Source: Candidatus Phaeomarinobacter ectocarpi
GTDB lineage: Bacteria; Pseudomonadota; Alphaproteobacteria; CGMCC-115125
Direction: 5' to 3'
Assembly: GCF_000689395.1 (NCBI RefSeq)
Contig: NZ_HG966617.1
Span: 504,438 to 568,437 of the forward strand
Length of the DNA: 64,000 nucleotides
The notes beneath the pieces are model-generated. The model searched no databases and was not told the DNA's origin. It saw only the letters and a program-made list of their open reading frames with translations. Made by a program: the position numbers and the translations under genes. Below are positions 37,665 to 46,439 of this stretch, one piece after another; the first letter of the stretch is position 1, and each line of letters begins with the position of its first letter.

Positions 37665-38699
37665 ATGCGTCTTCTGGTTGCTGCTGCGGCGGCTGTCATT
37701 GCTTTTCCTCTCGCCGCGCAGGCCGCAGGCGAAGTGAATATCTACTCTTCCCGTCACTACGACACTGACGAGCGGCTCTACTCAGATTTTGAAGAAGCCA
37801 CCGGCATCACGGTCAACCGGATTGAAGACAAGGCCAACGTGCTCATCGAGCGCATCAAGGCCGAAGGCGAGAATTCTCCTGCCGACATCCTGCTGACTGT
37901 GGATGCAGGCCGCCTCTATCAGGCAGATCAGGCCGGTATCTTCCAGTCGATCGACTCCGACACACTGGACGACCGTATTCCTGAAAACCTCCGTCACCCG
38001 GACGGCCACTGGTTTGGTTTCTCCACGCGCGGTCGTGCCATCTTCTACGACAAGGCCAAGGTCGATCCCGCAGACATCCAGACCTATGCAAGCCTTGCCG
38101 ACCCGAAGCTGAAAGGCCTCGTCTGCACGCGGTCTTCTTCCAACATCTACATGCTGTCCCTGCTTGCAGCCGTGGTTGAGCATGAAGGCGAAGAAAACGC
38201 CAAGACCTGGGTTGAAGGCCTTTGGGCCAACCGCGCCCGCGACCCTGAGGGCGGCGACACGGACCAGCTGCGCGCCATCGCGTCCGGCCAATGCGCCATT
38301 GCGGTTGCCAACACCTATTACTTTGCCCGGGCGCTCTCCCAGGACGTGCGCGACCTGGCTAACCCGGATGACACGGACCGCATCGGCATCGTGTTCCCGG
38401 ATCAGCCGACTGAAGACAATGACGCAAACGGCACCCACGTAAACGTGTCTGCTGGTGGTGTGGTGGCGAATGCCCCCAACCGCGCCAACGCCATTGCCTT
38501 CCTTGAATATCTGGCAACGGACGCAGCACAGAAGTACTTCGCCGACGGCAACAACGAATACCCCGTGGTTGAAGGTGTCGAAGCCTCATCTGCGGTGGAG
38601 TCGCTGGGCGCGTTTGAGGCGGACGATCTGCCGCTCATCAAGCTGGGTGAAAACCAGGCCACAGCTCAGAAAATCTACAACGAAGTCGGCTACCAGTAA
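37665..38699 (+). CDS. Iron(III) ABC transporter substrate-binding protein (FutA/FbpA type)
   Basis: A 344-aa periplasmic binding protein with a signal peptide (LLVAAAAAVIAFPLAAQA, cleaved before AGEVNIYSS). Family hallmarks are VNIYSSRHYDTDE, DILLTVDAGRLYQADQAGIFQ, GFSTRGRAIFYDKAKVD and the iron-ligand tyrosines in VANTYYFARAL. It captures ferric iron in the periplasm. The permease is the next gene but on the opposite strand, and no ATPase gene is adjacent. A Fur-like site precedes it and a strong terminator follows 30 bp after the stop. Confidence 0.92.
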   Translation: MRLLVAAAAAVIAFPLAAQAAGEVNIYSSRHYDTDERLYSDFEEATGITVNRIEDKANVLIERIKAEGENSPADILLTVDAGRLYQADQAGIFQSIDSDTLDDRIPENLRHPDGHWFGFSTRGRAIFYDKAKVDPADIQTYASLADPKLKGLVCTRSSSNIYMLSLLAAVVEHEGEENAKTWVEGLWANRARDPEGGDTDQLRAIASGQCAIAVANTYYFARALSQDVRDLANPDDTDRIGIVFPDQPTEDNDANGTHVNVSAGGVVANAPNRANAIAFLEYLATDAAQKYFADGNNEYPVVEGVEASSAVESLGAFEADDLPLIKLGENQATAQKIYNEVGYQ

Positions 38700-38728
38700 G
38701 ATCCTCCCTGGCAGCAGGCATACCTGGA

Positions 38729-38763
38729 GCCCGGTCGCGTTTGCGACCGGGCTTCTTTTTATT
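38729..38763 (+). terminator. Rho-independent terminator of the iron-binding protein gene
   Basis: GCCCGGTCGC (38729-38738) pairs perfectly with GCGACCGGGC (38743-38752) around a GTTT loop and is followed by TTCTTTTTATTT. It separates the convergent binding-protein and permease genes. Confidence 0.92.
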
Positions 38764-38775
38764 TGCCAGTCTTCT

Positions 38776-40518
38776 TTATTTGTTAGTTTTGCTGCCGGGG
38801 CGAGACGCCATGATCGTCCGTGACAGGATGATCACCGGCAGGAGACCCGTTGCGACAATCATCAGGCTGGCGGTGGAGGCTTCCGCCAGCCGCTCGTCGC
38901 TCGCAAGCCGATAGGCCTGAATGGCCAGCGTATCAAAGTTGAAGGGCCGCATGATCAGTGTGGCCGGCAGCTCTTTCACCACATCCACAAAGACAATGAG
39001 CCCTGCCGTCAACAGGCTGCCGCGCATCAGCGGTGAGTGGACTTCAATCAGTGTGGCCAGCTTCGAGCGCCCAAGCGACCGGGCGGCGGCGTCCATATTG
39101 GGCGTCACCTTGGCAAGGCTTGCCTCCACCGTATTGATCGACACCGCCATGAAGCGGACGATATAGGCAAACACAAGGCCCACTATGGAGCCTGTCAGAA
39201 TAAGCCCGGTGGATATGCCAAATGTTGCGCGCATCCACGCATCCAGCGCGTTGTCCATATTGGCCAGCGGAATAAGCACGCCAACGGCAATCACGGACCC
39301 GGGGATCGCATAGCCAAGGCTCGTCATCCGGTTGGCAAGCCGCGCGAGCGGACTGCCGGACAGCCGGACTGCGTAGGCCATGAGCAGCGCCAGAGCCACA
39401 GCCAGTACCGCAGCGATCCCGGCCAGGGTGAAAGTGTTGAGTGTCAGCGTGATGTAGCGGCTGCCGAACAGGTCATGCCCACCAACAAAGTTGAGATAGA
39501 TAAGAATGCCCAGCGGCAGCGCGAAGCCGAGCGTCACCGGCAACGCACATGCGGCAAAAGCGAGGGCCCCGCGGATGCCTTTGAGCTCATAGTCCGGCAA
39601 GCGTTGCAGCCGCGTTGTGGTTTGCTCGTAGGTGGCGCCCGACCGGCTGAGGCGTTCCACAAGAATGAGCAGCGTGACAATGCCCAGGAGCCCGGCAGAG
39701 AGCTGGCCCGCCAAGACCCGGTCCCCAAGGGAAAACCAGCTTTGATAGATCGCCGTCGTAAAGCTGCGCACACCAAAGTGCGAAACCGTGCCGAAATCCG
39801 CCAGTGTTTCCATGATCGCAAGCGCAGCACCTGCCGCAATGGCGGGGCGCGCCAGAGGAAGCGCCGTCTTCCAGAACGCGCCCCAGGCTGACTGGCCAAG
39901 GGTGCGGGCCGCTTCAAGGGCGCAAACCGATTGCTCAAGAAACGTCGCGCGCGCCAGAAGATACACATAGGGATAAAGCACGAAGGAAAACACGAACACC
40001 GCGCCCCCTTCGGAGCGAATATTCGGGAACCAGTAATCCTGCGCCCCCCAGCCGGTCACATCGCGCAGCAGGGTTTGTACAGGGCCGGGGTGGTGCAGAA
40101 AGTCCGTATACGCATAGGCCACCACATAAGCGGGGACCGCGAGCGGCAGGATCAGCGCCCAGTGAAAAATCTCACGGCCGGGGAACCGGCACATGGTCAC
40201 AAGCCATGCCGTCGAGACCCCGAGCACAAGAACACCTGCCAGGGTGCCGGTCGCAAGGATGAGCGAGTTGGTCAGCAGCTGGGCCATGACCGACTGGCCA
40301 AGCCCGGAGAGGCTTGCCGTGGTCGTATCAAACAGGCTGGAGATAACCGCCAGCGCAGGCAGGGAAATGATCAAGGCCACAATAAAGGCGCTGATGGTCA
40401 GCGATCGTCCGGCAGTCCCCGTCGAGAACAGGCCGCGCAGCCGTGCCGCCAGCGGACGTCCGGCGTCGGGCTGGCCCCCATCTGGCAGAGTAGAATGTGA
40501 CGGCTCTAGCAGGGCCAT
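38776..40518 (-). CDS. Iron(III) ABC transporter permease, two-domain (FutB/FbpB type)
   Basis: A 580-aa inner-membrane protein with about 12 membrane segments in two duplicated permease halves. Each half carries an EAA loop: LEAARTLGQSAWGAFWKTALPLARP in the first and AARSLGRSKLATLIEVHSPLMRG in the second, as in FbpB-type ferric permeases. It is convergent with the iron-binding protein gene, which should be its partner. The usual third component, an FbpC-type ATPase, is absent here, so an ATPase encoded elsewhere must energise it. The ATG at 40518 lacks a strong Shine-Dalgarno. Confidence 0.92.
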   Translation of the reverse strand: MALLEPSHSTLPDGGQPDAGRPLAARLRGLFSTGTAGRSLTISAFIVALIISLPALAVISSLFDTTTASLSGLGQSVMAQLLTNSLILATGTLAGVLVLGVSTAWLVTMCRFPGREIFHWALILPLAVPAYVVAYAYTDFLHHPGPVQTLLRDVTGWGAQDYWFPNIRSEGGAVFVFSFVLYPYVYLLARATFLEQSVCALEAARTLGQSAWGAFWKTALPLARPAIAAGAALAIMETLADFGTVSHFGVRSFTTAIYQSWFSLGDRVLAGQLSAGLLGIVTLLILVERLSRSGATYEQTTTRLQRLPDYELKGIRGALAFAACALPVTLGFALPLGILIYLNFVGGHDLFGSRYITLTLNTFTLAGIAAVLAVALALLMAYAVRLSGSPLARLANRMTSLGYAIPGSVIAVGVLIPLANMDNALDAWMRATFGISTGLILTGSIVGLVFAYIVRFMAVSINTVEASLAKVTPNMDAAARSLGRSKLATLIEVHSPLMRGSLLTAGLIVFVDVVKELPATLIMRPFNFDTLAIQAYRLASDERLAEASTASLMIVATGLLPVIILSRTIMASRPGSKTNK

Positions 40519-40570
40519 AGGATGAAATTGGTCTGGCTGTGAACGGGATCAGCAAGCGGCTTAGGCTTCC

Positions 40571-40590
40571 TGAGAATGAGTGTCAATAAA
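40571..40590 (-). promoter_or_regulatory. Fur-half-site-like sequence upstream of the iron permease
   Basis: Reading the minus strand, 40571-40590 contains TTGACACTCATTCTCA, combining a -35-like TTGACA and the TCATTCTCA half typical of Fur operators. It starts ~53 bp before the permease ATG. The match is weaker than the site before the binding-protein gene. Confidence 0.3.
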
Positions 40591-40636
40591 CTCATCTAGT
40601 TTGGCCAGACGCAATTGGTCGCGCCCTTGATCCCGG

Positions 40637-42169
40637 TCAGGTCGCCAGCACGGCTGTCGGCGGGAAAACCGCACGAACCCTGGTGCCTTCGCCCGGCGTA
40701 CTCTCGATTTCAAAGCTGGCCTTGTTGGCCTCGACCAGCGTTTTGGCAAGCGGCAAGCCAAGGCCCAGACCGCGTCCCAAGCCATGCTGACCGTCTTTTG
40801 CCTCAGCCAGACCCGCCTGTGCTTCTTCCACCTGACCAAATGGCTCAAGCGCGGCCGCCAGCTGGGCGTCATCCATACCGATGCCGGTGTCGACCACAGA
40901 TAGCGCAACGCCACCCCCATCAGTCACCCGCACACCAAGGGTGATTGTGCCGCCGGACCCGGTGAACTTGATCGCGTTGCCCAGCAGATTGATCAGCACC
41001 TGCCGCAGGGAGCGGGCATCCGCCACGACCGGGGGCACATCCGCGCTGATCTCGGCAAACAGGGTGAGGCCGCGGTCCGCAGCCTCCGCACGCAGAAGAT
41101 CACTCATGGCATGCACCATGTCAGCCAGATCGACCGCCTCAAACGACAGGGTGCGCCGCCCGTTTTCAGACCGCGCCATTTCCAGCAGATCATCCACAAG
41201 GCCAAGCAGGTGTTCGCCGCCCGTGTGGATGTCGCGGGCATATTCCAGATATTTTTCGTTGCCCATGGGCCCGAAATGCTCGTTCGCCATGACCTCGGAA
41301 AAACCGAGAATGGCATTGAGGGGCGTGCGCAGTTCGTGGCCGACGCGGGACATCAAGGCGCGGGCTTCCAAGGCTGCGGTCTTGGTATCGGACCCTGCAG
41401 TCTGGGATGCGGTCGGCCCGGGCTCAACATCTTGCGGTGCTGCCGGGGCAGGGGCCGCCAGAACGCGCGCCCTGTCCGCGATGTCATTGAAATAAGCCGC
41501 GACCGCTGCACCACCGCTGTTGGGATCAAGGGCGCGGGTCAGGGTGACGCGCGCAAGGCGTGCGCCAAACCGCGTGCCAATGCGGAATGTGGCAGACGAC
41601 AGGCCTTCCGCCAGCGCGTGCCCGGTCAGCCTGAGGGCCGCTTTGGGATCGCCCAGCAACTCCCCAAGGTCTGGCGTTTTGTCACCCAGAAGGGCGATGG
41701 ACGCATCATTGCCGGCAAGCCATGTGCCGTCGGCGGCAAAAAGAGCGCCGGGCGCCGCAATGGCTTCACCCAGTGCCGCCACACGGGCTTCGGCACTGTC
41801 CGGCTCAGCATCGGCCCCAACCACCACGGCAAGGCCGATGCGCCCGTCGCTCAGGGGCTCAAGTGACACTGTGACGTCGAGCGGCGTCCCGCCTTCGGGA
41901 TGCGGCATCCGTCCGTTAACGGAGGATGTTGTATCCTGGCGGGCCGAGGCCGTTGCCATCAGCTGTGTGAGGGCTGCTGCAAAACGGCCCAGCGGCGCAA
42001 AAGGCCGTTCGACAAGATCAAGAATGCCGGCTTCGCCAAACAGCGCTGCAGCTTGCGCATTCGCGTCAGCCACGCGCGCACGCTCGCCATCCCAGACAAA
42101 ACGCGCGTCAGGCCGGACATCGGATCTATCGTCCGGCGTGGTCGGTGTCTGGTCGTCGGTGGACGTCAT
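40637..42169 (-). CDS. PAS-containing sensor histidine kinase, cytoplasmic
   Basis: A 510-aa protein without membrane segments. Residues ~20-60 and ~130-235 look like PAS-type sensor modules (RVADANAQAAALFGEAG; LFAADGTWLAGNDASIALLG). An Ala/Pro linker leads to the HisKA domain with LMSRVGHELRTPLNAILGFSE (phospho-His), then a complete HATPase: NLLGNAIKFTGSGG (N box), VVDTGIGMDD (G1), FGQ (F box) and GLGLGLPLAKTLVEA (G2). This resembles PleC/DivJ-like alphaproteobacterial kinases. No response regulator is adjacent, so it is an orphan kinase. Signal unknown. Confidence 0.9.
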   Translation of the reverse strand: MTSTDDQTPTTPDDRSDVRPDARFVWDGERARVADANAQAAALFGEAGILDLVERPFAPLGRFAAALTQLMATASARQDTTSSVNGRMPHPEGGTPLDVTVSLEPLSDGRIGLAVVVGADAEPDSAEARVAALGEAIAAPGALFAADGTWLAGNDASIALLGDKTPDLGELLGDPKAALRLTGHALAEGLSSATFRIGTRFGARLARVTLTRALDPNSGGAAVAAYFNDIADRARVLAAPAPAAPQDVEPGPTASQTAGSDTKTAALEARALMSRVGHELRTPLNAILGFSEVMANEHFGPMGNEKYLEYARDIHTGGEHLLGLVDDLLEMARSENGRRTLSFEAVDLADMVHAMSDLLRAEAADRGLTLFAEISADVPPVVADARSLRQVLINLLGNAIKFTGSGGTITLGVRVTDGGGVALSVVDTGIGMDDAQLAAALEPFGQVEEAQAGLAEAKDGQHGLGRGLGLGLPLAKTLVEANKASFEIESTPGEGTRVRAVFPPTAVLAT

Positions 42170-42470
42170 GCATGACCGTTCGGGCAGGTGGCACCAAGGG
42201 ACATAGCCAGCTCAAAGACCAGCTACGCCAGAAAACCGTGCACAAAGGAAAGCGGTTGTCTCGGGGCTGTGTGGTCGTTCCCCAACAACCGTGTCCGCCG
42301 ATGACATGCGCGCTCCCCCAAGCACACTGGCAAACTATAGCGTCAAACGCGGCTCCCTGTGACCCCTCATAAGTCCAATAGGGCATGGACCTGTGGCAAA
42401 CGGGCAATTGTCCGCTTAGGCTTGTGAAAACGGCCCTTTAACGCGAGGCCGAGGGATAGGGAAAAGCAAA
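42170..42470. promoter_or_regulatory. 301-bp divergent intergenic region
   Basis: Between the histidine kinase (minus) and the SDR gene (plus). I see no ORF of merit, no strong inverted repeat and no clear promoter boxes. Confidence 0.3.
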
Positions 42471-43376
42471 ATGGCGACAGCTCCAAAACGTAAGACCACG
42501 GCCAAAAAAGCCACCAGAAAGACCGCCACAAAGCGCAAAACGGCGTCGCGCCCCAAGGCCTCCTACAGGCCCGCGAACAAGGGCTCCCAGGGTCAGTGGG
42601 TGCTGATCACGGGCGCATCGGCCGGTATTGGCGAGGCGCTGGCCGGAAAATTCGCCGCCGGTGGCTTTGATCTCGTTCTTGCGGCACGCAGCAAGGATAA
42701 GCTCGCCAAGCTGGGGAAAAAGCTCTCCGCCGAGCACGGCATCGCCACTGAAGTCGCCCAGATTGACCTTTCAAAACCCGGCGCCCCGCGTGACCTGTTC
42801 AACGAGATGGCAAGCCGTGGCATCGATATCGATGTGCTGGTGAACAATGCCGGTGTGCTGGAGATGGGTCCCTTCAAAAGTCAGGAACCAGAAACTCTGG
42901 GCGACATGATCCGCCTCAACACGGTGGCGTTGACGGAACTTGCGGCTTTGTTTGTGCCGCCCATGGCCAAACGAAAATCCGGCCGTGTACTGAATGTTGC
43001 ATCCGTCGCATCCTTCCAGCCGGTGCCATCATTGGCTGTTTATGCGGGCACCAAGGCCTTTGTCCTGTCCTTGACCGAGTCGCTGGCTGAAGAGTTGAAG
43101 TCAGATGGCGTGACCGTGACGGCGCTGTGCCCCGGCATTACCGAGACCAACATGTTCGGCACTATCAAGAGCAGCAATGAACGCACCGAGCGCATTCCAT
43201 CTTTCCTCGTGGGCGATGTGCAGGAAGTAGCCCAGGAAGGCTATGACGCCTGTATCAAGGGCGATGTGGTGCGCGTTCCCGGACTTGCCTATGCCATGAC
43301 AACAAGCATTGGCCGCGCATCGCCGCGGTGGCTCACCCGGCTTGTGGCCGGCGCTATTGGGCGGCAGATGATGTAG
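42471..43376 (+). CDS. Short-chain dehydrogenase/reductase with a histone-like basic tail
   Basis: A classical SDR of 301 aa: TGASAGIGEALA (NAD(P) binding), NNAGVLEMG, active-site Ser in VASVASFQ and Y-x-x-x-K in AVYAGTKAF, then CPGITETNMFG. Before the catalytic domain come ~40 residues made almost only of Lys, Arg, Ala, Thr and Pro (KRKTTAKKATRKTATKRKTA), resembling histone H1-like tails. This tail could bind nucleic acid or polyanions. The gene's 3' end overlaps the convergent epoxide-hydrolase-like gene by 23 bp. Substrate unknown. Confidence 0.88.
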   Translation: MATAPKRKTTAKKATRKTATKRKTASRPKASYRPANKGSQGQWVLITGASAGIGEALAGKFAAGGFDLVLAARSKDKLAKLGKKLSAEHGIATEVAQIDLSKPGAPRDLFNEMASRGIDIDVLVNNAGVLEMGPFKSQEPETLGDMIRLNTVALTELAALFVPPMAKRKSGRVLNVASVASFQPVPSLAVYAGTKAFVLSLTESLAEELKSDGVTVTALCPGITETNMFGTIKSSNERTERIPSFLVGDVQEVAQEGYDACIKGDVVRVPGLAYAMTTSIGRASPRWLTRLVAGAIGRQMM

Positions 43377-44361
43377 CTGTCGCTGTATCTCGATGGGTCG
43401 GTGGCGCAAGGCGATTGAGGTCGGCAGCCTGGGGCACGGCAATGCCGCCCAGCCACGCGGCAATCATGGCATTGACGGTGTCCGGCGCCTCCTGCTGAAC
43501 CCAGTGAGAGACACCGGGTAGCCGACGCAGGGTGAAGTCACGCATTAGCGGGTCCATCTTGTCGGTGGTCTCGACGCACAGGGCTGAATCTTCTTCCCCC
43601 CAGATCATCAGGGTCGGGACATCGATGACCGGCGGGTCGCGCCACAAATCGTGATAGGGCGTCCGGCGCCGCATGGCGGCCCGGTAATAGTTGACCATGG
43701 CAGTCAACGCGCCTGGCTTGAGCGCCGCCTCGCGATAGACCTTCAGGACGTTGTCTGGAAAGCGGGATTTGTCGACGGCCATATCATGGAACGCACGGCC
43801 AATGGCCTCCGCGTCCTTTGCACCAAGCAGCTTTTCAGGCAGCCAGGGTATCTGGAAAAAGACCGTGTACCAGGAGCGCTTGAACTGCTTCCAGGTTTTG
43901 AACTCATCCACAAAGCGTTTGGGGTGCGGCAGGTTCATGACGATGAAGCGATCAATCTCCCGCTTCTTGCCGAGCAGAAAACTCCACGCAATCGCACCGC
44001 CCCAGTCGTGGGCGACGAGGCAGACCTCATCTGCGAGCCCTTCGGCCTTGGCCGCATCAATCAGCCCCGCCACATCGTCAATCAACACGTCCAGGCGATA
44101 GGCATCAATGCCTTCAGGCCGCGACGTGTCGCCATAGCCACGCAGATTGGGGGCCCAGACCGTGTAGCCCGCATTGGTGAAGGTTGAAATCTGGTCGCGC
44201 CAGGAGAAATTGAGTTCAGGAAAGCCGTGCAGCAACAACGCCAGCTTGCTCTTTCCGCTGCCCTGGCGGCCTGAAACAACCGTATGGGCCGGTTGCGCGA
44301 CGGCAACCTCAAACCGAATGCCGTTTGCTTCAATGAATGTCGTCTGCGCGCCCGGAACCAT
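43354..44361 (-). CDS. Epoxide-hydrolase-like alpha/beta hydrolase
   Basis: The 335-aa product has the epoxide-hydrolase/dehalogenase pattern: LLHGFPELNFSWRDQI (HGxP oxyanion hole), nucleophile Asp in LVAHDWGGAIAW, and catalytic His in LPGVSHWVQQEAPD. An acidic triad member is probable in IWGEEDSALCVE. Cap-domain tyrosines (SWYTVFFQIPW, NYYRAAMRRRTPYHD) could polarise an epoxide. A haloacid dehalogenase role cannot be excluded. ATG 44361 begins at MVPGAQTTF. The longer frame to 44418 is less likely. The C-terminal ~25 residues lie beyond the fold. Confidence 0.85.
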   Translation of the reverse strand: MVPGAQTTFIEANGIRFEVAVAQPAHTVVSGRQGSGKSKLALLLHGFPELNFSWRDQISTFTNAGYTVWAPNLRGYGDTSRPEGIDAYRLDVLIDDVAGLIDAAKAEGLADEVCLVAHDWGGAIAWSFLLGKKREIDRFIVMNLPHPKRFVDEFKTWKQFKRSWYTVFFQIPWLPEKLLGAKDAEAIGRAFHDMAVDKSRFPDNVLKVYREAALKPGALTAMVNYYRAAMRRRTPYHDLWRDPPVIDVPTLMIWGEEDSALCVETTDKMDPLMRDFTLRRLPGVSHWVQQEAPDTVNAMIAAWLGGIAVPQAADLNRLAPPTHRDTATATSSAAQ

Positions 44362-44426
44362 CTGCCACCCTGCCTGCAATAAGTTTTGCAGGCAGTCTAG
44401 CAGCAGGTCATGGCCCACTTGTAGGG

Positions 44427-44975
44427 CTAATGAGTGGCAGGGGTCTGCAGCATTTTCGGCGGCACATTGCGGATCGTATCCCAGATGGCCCGGGCGATTT
44501 TTTCGTTCCGCTCCGCTTCTTCATTCCACATGGCTTTGGTGCCGTCATCAATGAACAGGAACAGCTTTTCGCCACTGACCTGCCACGCCGGACTGCGCTC
44601 GGGGCGCAGCTTCTTGCCCACGCGGACACCCATCGCGCCATAGCCGCCATATTGCGGAGCCAGGGCGGCGGGGTCCTTCAGGAACAGGTCACGATTGTCC
44701 GTGCTGACAAACCGATAGGTCGCCCCATCATGGGTGGCGGTAATGTTCTTGTCGCCCTTGAGGGCCTCGCCCTTGGTGAAGAACGCCACAACGTCATAGC
44801 CAACGGCTGCAATACCGATCCAACTGGTGGCCACATGAGAGGGCTTGTCCGCCAGCGCTGCGGACAGATCATCGGACGCTGCCTGCGCGGCGCCGGCGCT
44901 GCCATACACAATGGCGGCAACCACCATGGCAATCGCAGCAAGAGCGTTCAGGGATCGGTTGGCCCAGTCCATCAT
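44427..44975 (-). CDS. YHS-domain exported protein
   Basis: A 182-aa protein with a signal peptide or N-terminal anchor (LNALAAIAMVVAAIVYGSAGAAQAA). A YHS domain follows (GYDVVAFFTKGEALKGD, YRFVSTDNRDLFLKDPAALAPQYGGYGA), a fold linked to metal binding in other contexts. The usual Cys-rich form is absent. Two consecutive ATGs (44975 and 44972) follow GAGGAA, giving a firm start. It lies 66 bp downstream of the hydrolase gene start, on the same strand. Confidence 0.82.
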   Translation of the reverse strand: MMDWANRSLNALAAIAMVVAAIVYGSAGAAQAASDDLSAALADKPSHVATSWIGIAAVGYDVVAFFTKGEALKGDKNITATHDGATYRFVSTDNRDLFLKDPAALAPQYGGYGAMGVRVGKKLRPERSPAWQVSGEKLFLFIDDGTKAMWNEEAERNEKIARAIWDTIRNVPPKMLQTPATH

Positions 44976-45262
44976 TGGTTTCCTCAATTCATTGGCCCGG
45001 TGCGGGAACCCGGTTCAGGTGTCCATGCGGGCATTTGATGGAAGAAAGCCTAAAAGACGAGGTCTCAAGGGGGCGGTAATCCAAAAGCTCAAATTTGAAG
45101 CGAATTCGGCCGGGATTCCGGACCCATCGGCCGGGTTTCTGGCTGGAACAGGCGGAAAAAGCCGCCATATCCCTTCTTGCAATCGCCATGGCGGGACGCT
45201 AGTTTCCGCCTCCGCAACCGGGTTGAGCGCGAAAGCCTCTGTTCGCCGGTTGGCTGAAATGT

Positions 45263-45339
45263 GCCGCCTTAGCTCAGTTGGTTAGAGCGCCGGTTTGTGG
45301 AACCGGAGGTCCTTGGTTCGAACCCATGAGGCGGTACCA
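45263..45339 (+). tRNA. tRNA-His (anticodon GTG), lacking G-1, with G1-U72 and A73
   Basis: A full cloverleaf can be drawn: acceptor GCCGCCT (45263-45269) with AGGCGGT (45329-45335), D-arm GCTC/GAGC, anticodon stem CCGGT/ACCGG with loop TTGTGGA (anticodon GTG at 45297-45299), T-arm with TTCGAAC, and encoded CCA (45337-45339). The T-stem has one U-U mismatch (45313/45327). Position -1 is T, not the near-universal G. Position 1:72 is a G-U pair and the discriminator is A73. This combination is the divergent identity set known from a clade of alphaproteobacteria. Confidence 0.96.
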
Positions 45340-45360
45340 TTTCCCTTTTCCACTTCCCCA

Positions 45361-46089
45361 CTAGGCTTTGATCAGCGCCTTCAGGTCCGCCAGCACCGGC
45401 ATGTCCTCCAGGTCCTGATCCGTGATGTCGGACCAGTCGATGCCGTCAGGCGCATCCGGCGGTGAGGTGATCTCCACACAGCGCGACGGCGTGACGATGA
45501 ATGTCAGGGGCTCGTCCGTGCCGACCTGGGGAAAATCATCCACCAGTTGCACATCATGCACCGTCGTCGCGACGGGCACCGGCGCATGTCCCAGTTCCAG
45601 CAATATGCCGTATTCACGGTCCGCATAACCCGCCCCCTTGCCGCATCGCTTGCCCGAGCGTGTGACCGCCACGGAGCCGGACACGATGGCGTCCATCTGC
45701 GGCAGGTCCTGCAGCGCCACCTGCGTTGCCCATTTGGGCATGGTCGACATGGCAGCCGCCTGCCGGACCGCATCATGGGGCACGGCGGCGGCCGCGATAC
45801 GCCAAAAGCCACCGGCCAGCTTCGGCGTCGGCACATAGACATCAATGCCGCGCCGCAGGGCCTCTGCCCGCACAGCGCTTTGGGCAGAATCCGGATTGAT
45901 CTTCAGCGCGGTGGCATTGGCGAAAACCGGAATATCGAACAGACGCTTTGCGGCCTCACCCGCACCCTTGAAGTTGGGAATGCGCCCATGCGGCGGAAAC
46001 GGGAAGGCGGCCAACCTCTCATTGCTGAGCCGGTCCCACACATGCGTGCGTGCCTCGTCCTTTGTGGCAAACGAAAGAGGTGTGCTCAT
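45361..46089 (-). CDS. 5-formyltetrahydrofolate cyclo-ligase family protein
   Basis: The 242-aa product belongs to the 5-FTHF cyclo-ligase/MTHFS superfamily, which converts 5-formyl-THF to 5,10-methenyl-THF using ATP. Visible elements are ATALKINPDSAQSAVRAEALR near the nucleotide site and SVAVTRSGKRCGKGAGYADREYGIL, whose GKGxGYxDxE core is the family signature. It lacks the short basic N-terminus of classical YgfA and is more like the MTHFS-domain-containing subgroup. ATG 46089 has AAAGGGG 7 bp upstream and overlaps the HNH gene stop by 4 bp. Convergent with tRNA-His. Confidence 0.85.
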   Translation of the reverse strand: MSTPLSFATKDEARTHVWDRLSNERLAAFPFPPHGRIPNFKGAGEAAKRLFDIPVFANATALKINPDSAQSAVRAEALRRGIDVYVPTPKLAGGFWRIAAAAVPHDAVRQAAAMSTMPKWATQVALQDLPQMDAIVSGSVAVTRSGKRCGKGAGYADREYGILLELGHAPVPVATTVHDVQLVDDFPQVGTDEPLTFIVTPSRCVEITSPPDAPDGIDWSDITDQDLEDMPVLADLKALIKA

Positions 46090-46439
46090 CGCCGCCCCTT
46101 TCCGCCACCCGCCTTGCGGGTGCGCTTGTGAAAATCTGACGGGCGCTTGCGGACCCATTTGATGAAGGCTGCAACATCTGGATGGTCGGCAAGGGCCTCC
46201 ACGGTGTCGAAGGAGTGCGCCAGTTCGCTCTCCGTAAACAATGAGTGGATTTTCTTGTGGCAGATCGGATGCAGCGGCACGGTCTGTGTCCCGCCTTTGA
46301 GGCGTGGGATCAGATGGTGCTTTTCCACCCGGCCTCCCAGGGGACGGGCGCACAAGGCACACACAGGTGCTGCGTCGGATACGTCCAGAGCCGGCGGCGC
46401 CGGCAGGTCAGGCAGGGGACTGAGACGTCTGTCTGTCAT
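46086..46439 (-). CDS. HNH nuclease-domain protein
   Basis: A 117-aa protein with a compact HNH motif: CALCARPLGGRVEKHHLIPR, then HPICHKKIHSLF. The two CxxC-type Cys pairs would hold zinc. A Pro-rich N-terminus precedes it and a Lys/Arg-rich tail (KRTRKAGGGKGRR) follows. Its 3' end overlaps the cyclo-ligase start (ATGA), so it is the upstream partner of a two-gene unit. There is no restriction or phage context, so a housekeeping DNA-processing role or an inactive fold is possible. Confidence 0.82.
   Translation of the reverse strand: MTDRRLSPLPDLPAPPALDVSDAAPVCALCARPLGGRVEKHHLIPRLKGGTQTVPLHPICHKKIHSLFTESELAHSFDTVEALADHPDVAAFIKWVRKRPSDFHKRTRKAGGGKGRR

Noticed and set aside
40561..40640. 20-residue C-terminus-like peptide (LRLAKLDEFIDTHSQEA) between the histidine kinase and the iron permease
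   Set aside because: There is no ATG or GTG start in frame without running through the kinase gene in the wrong frame. Too short to support as a gene or pseudogene.
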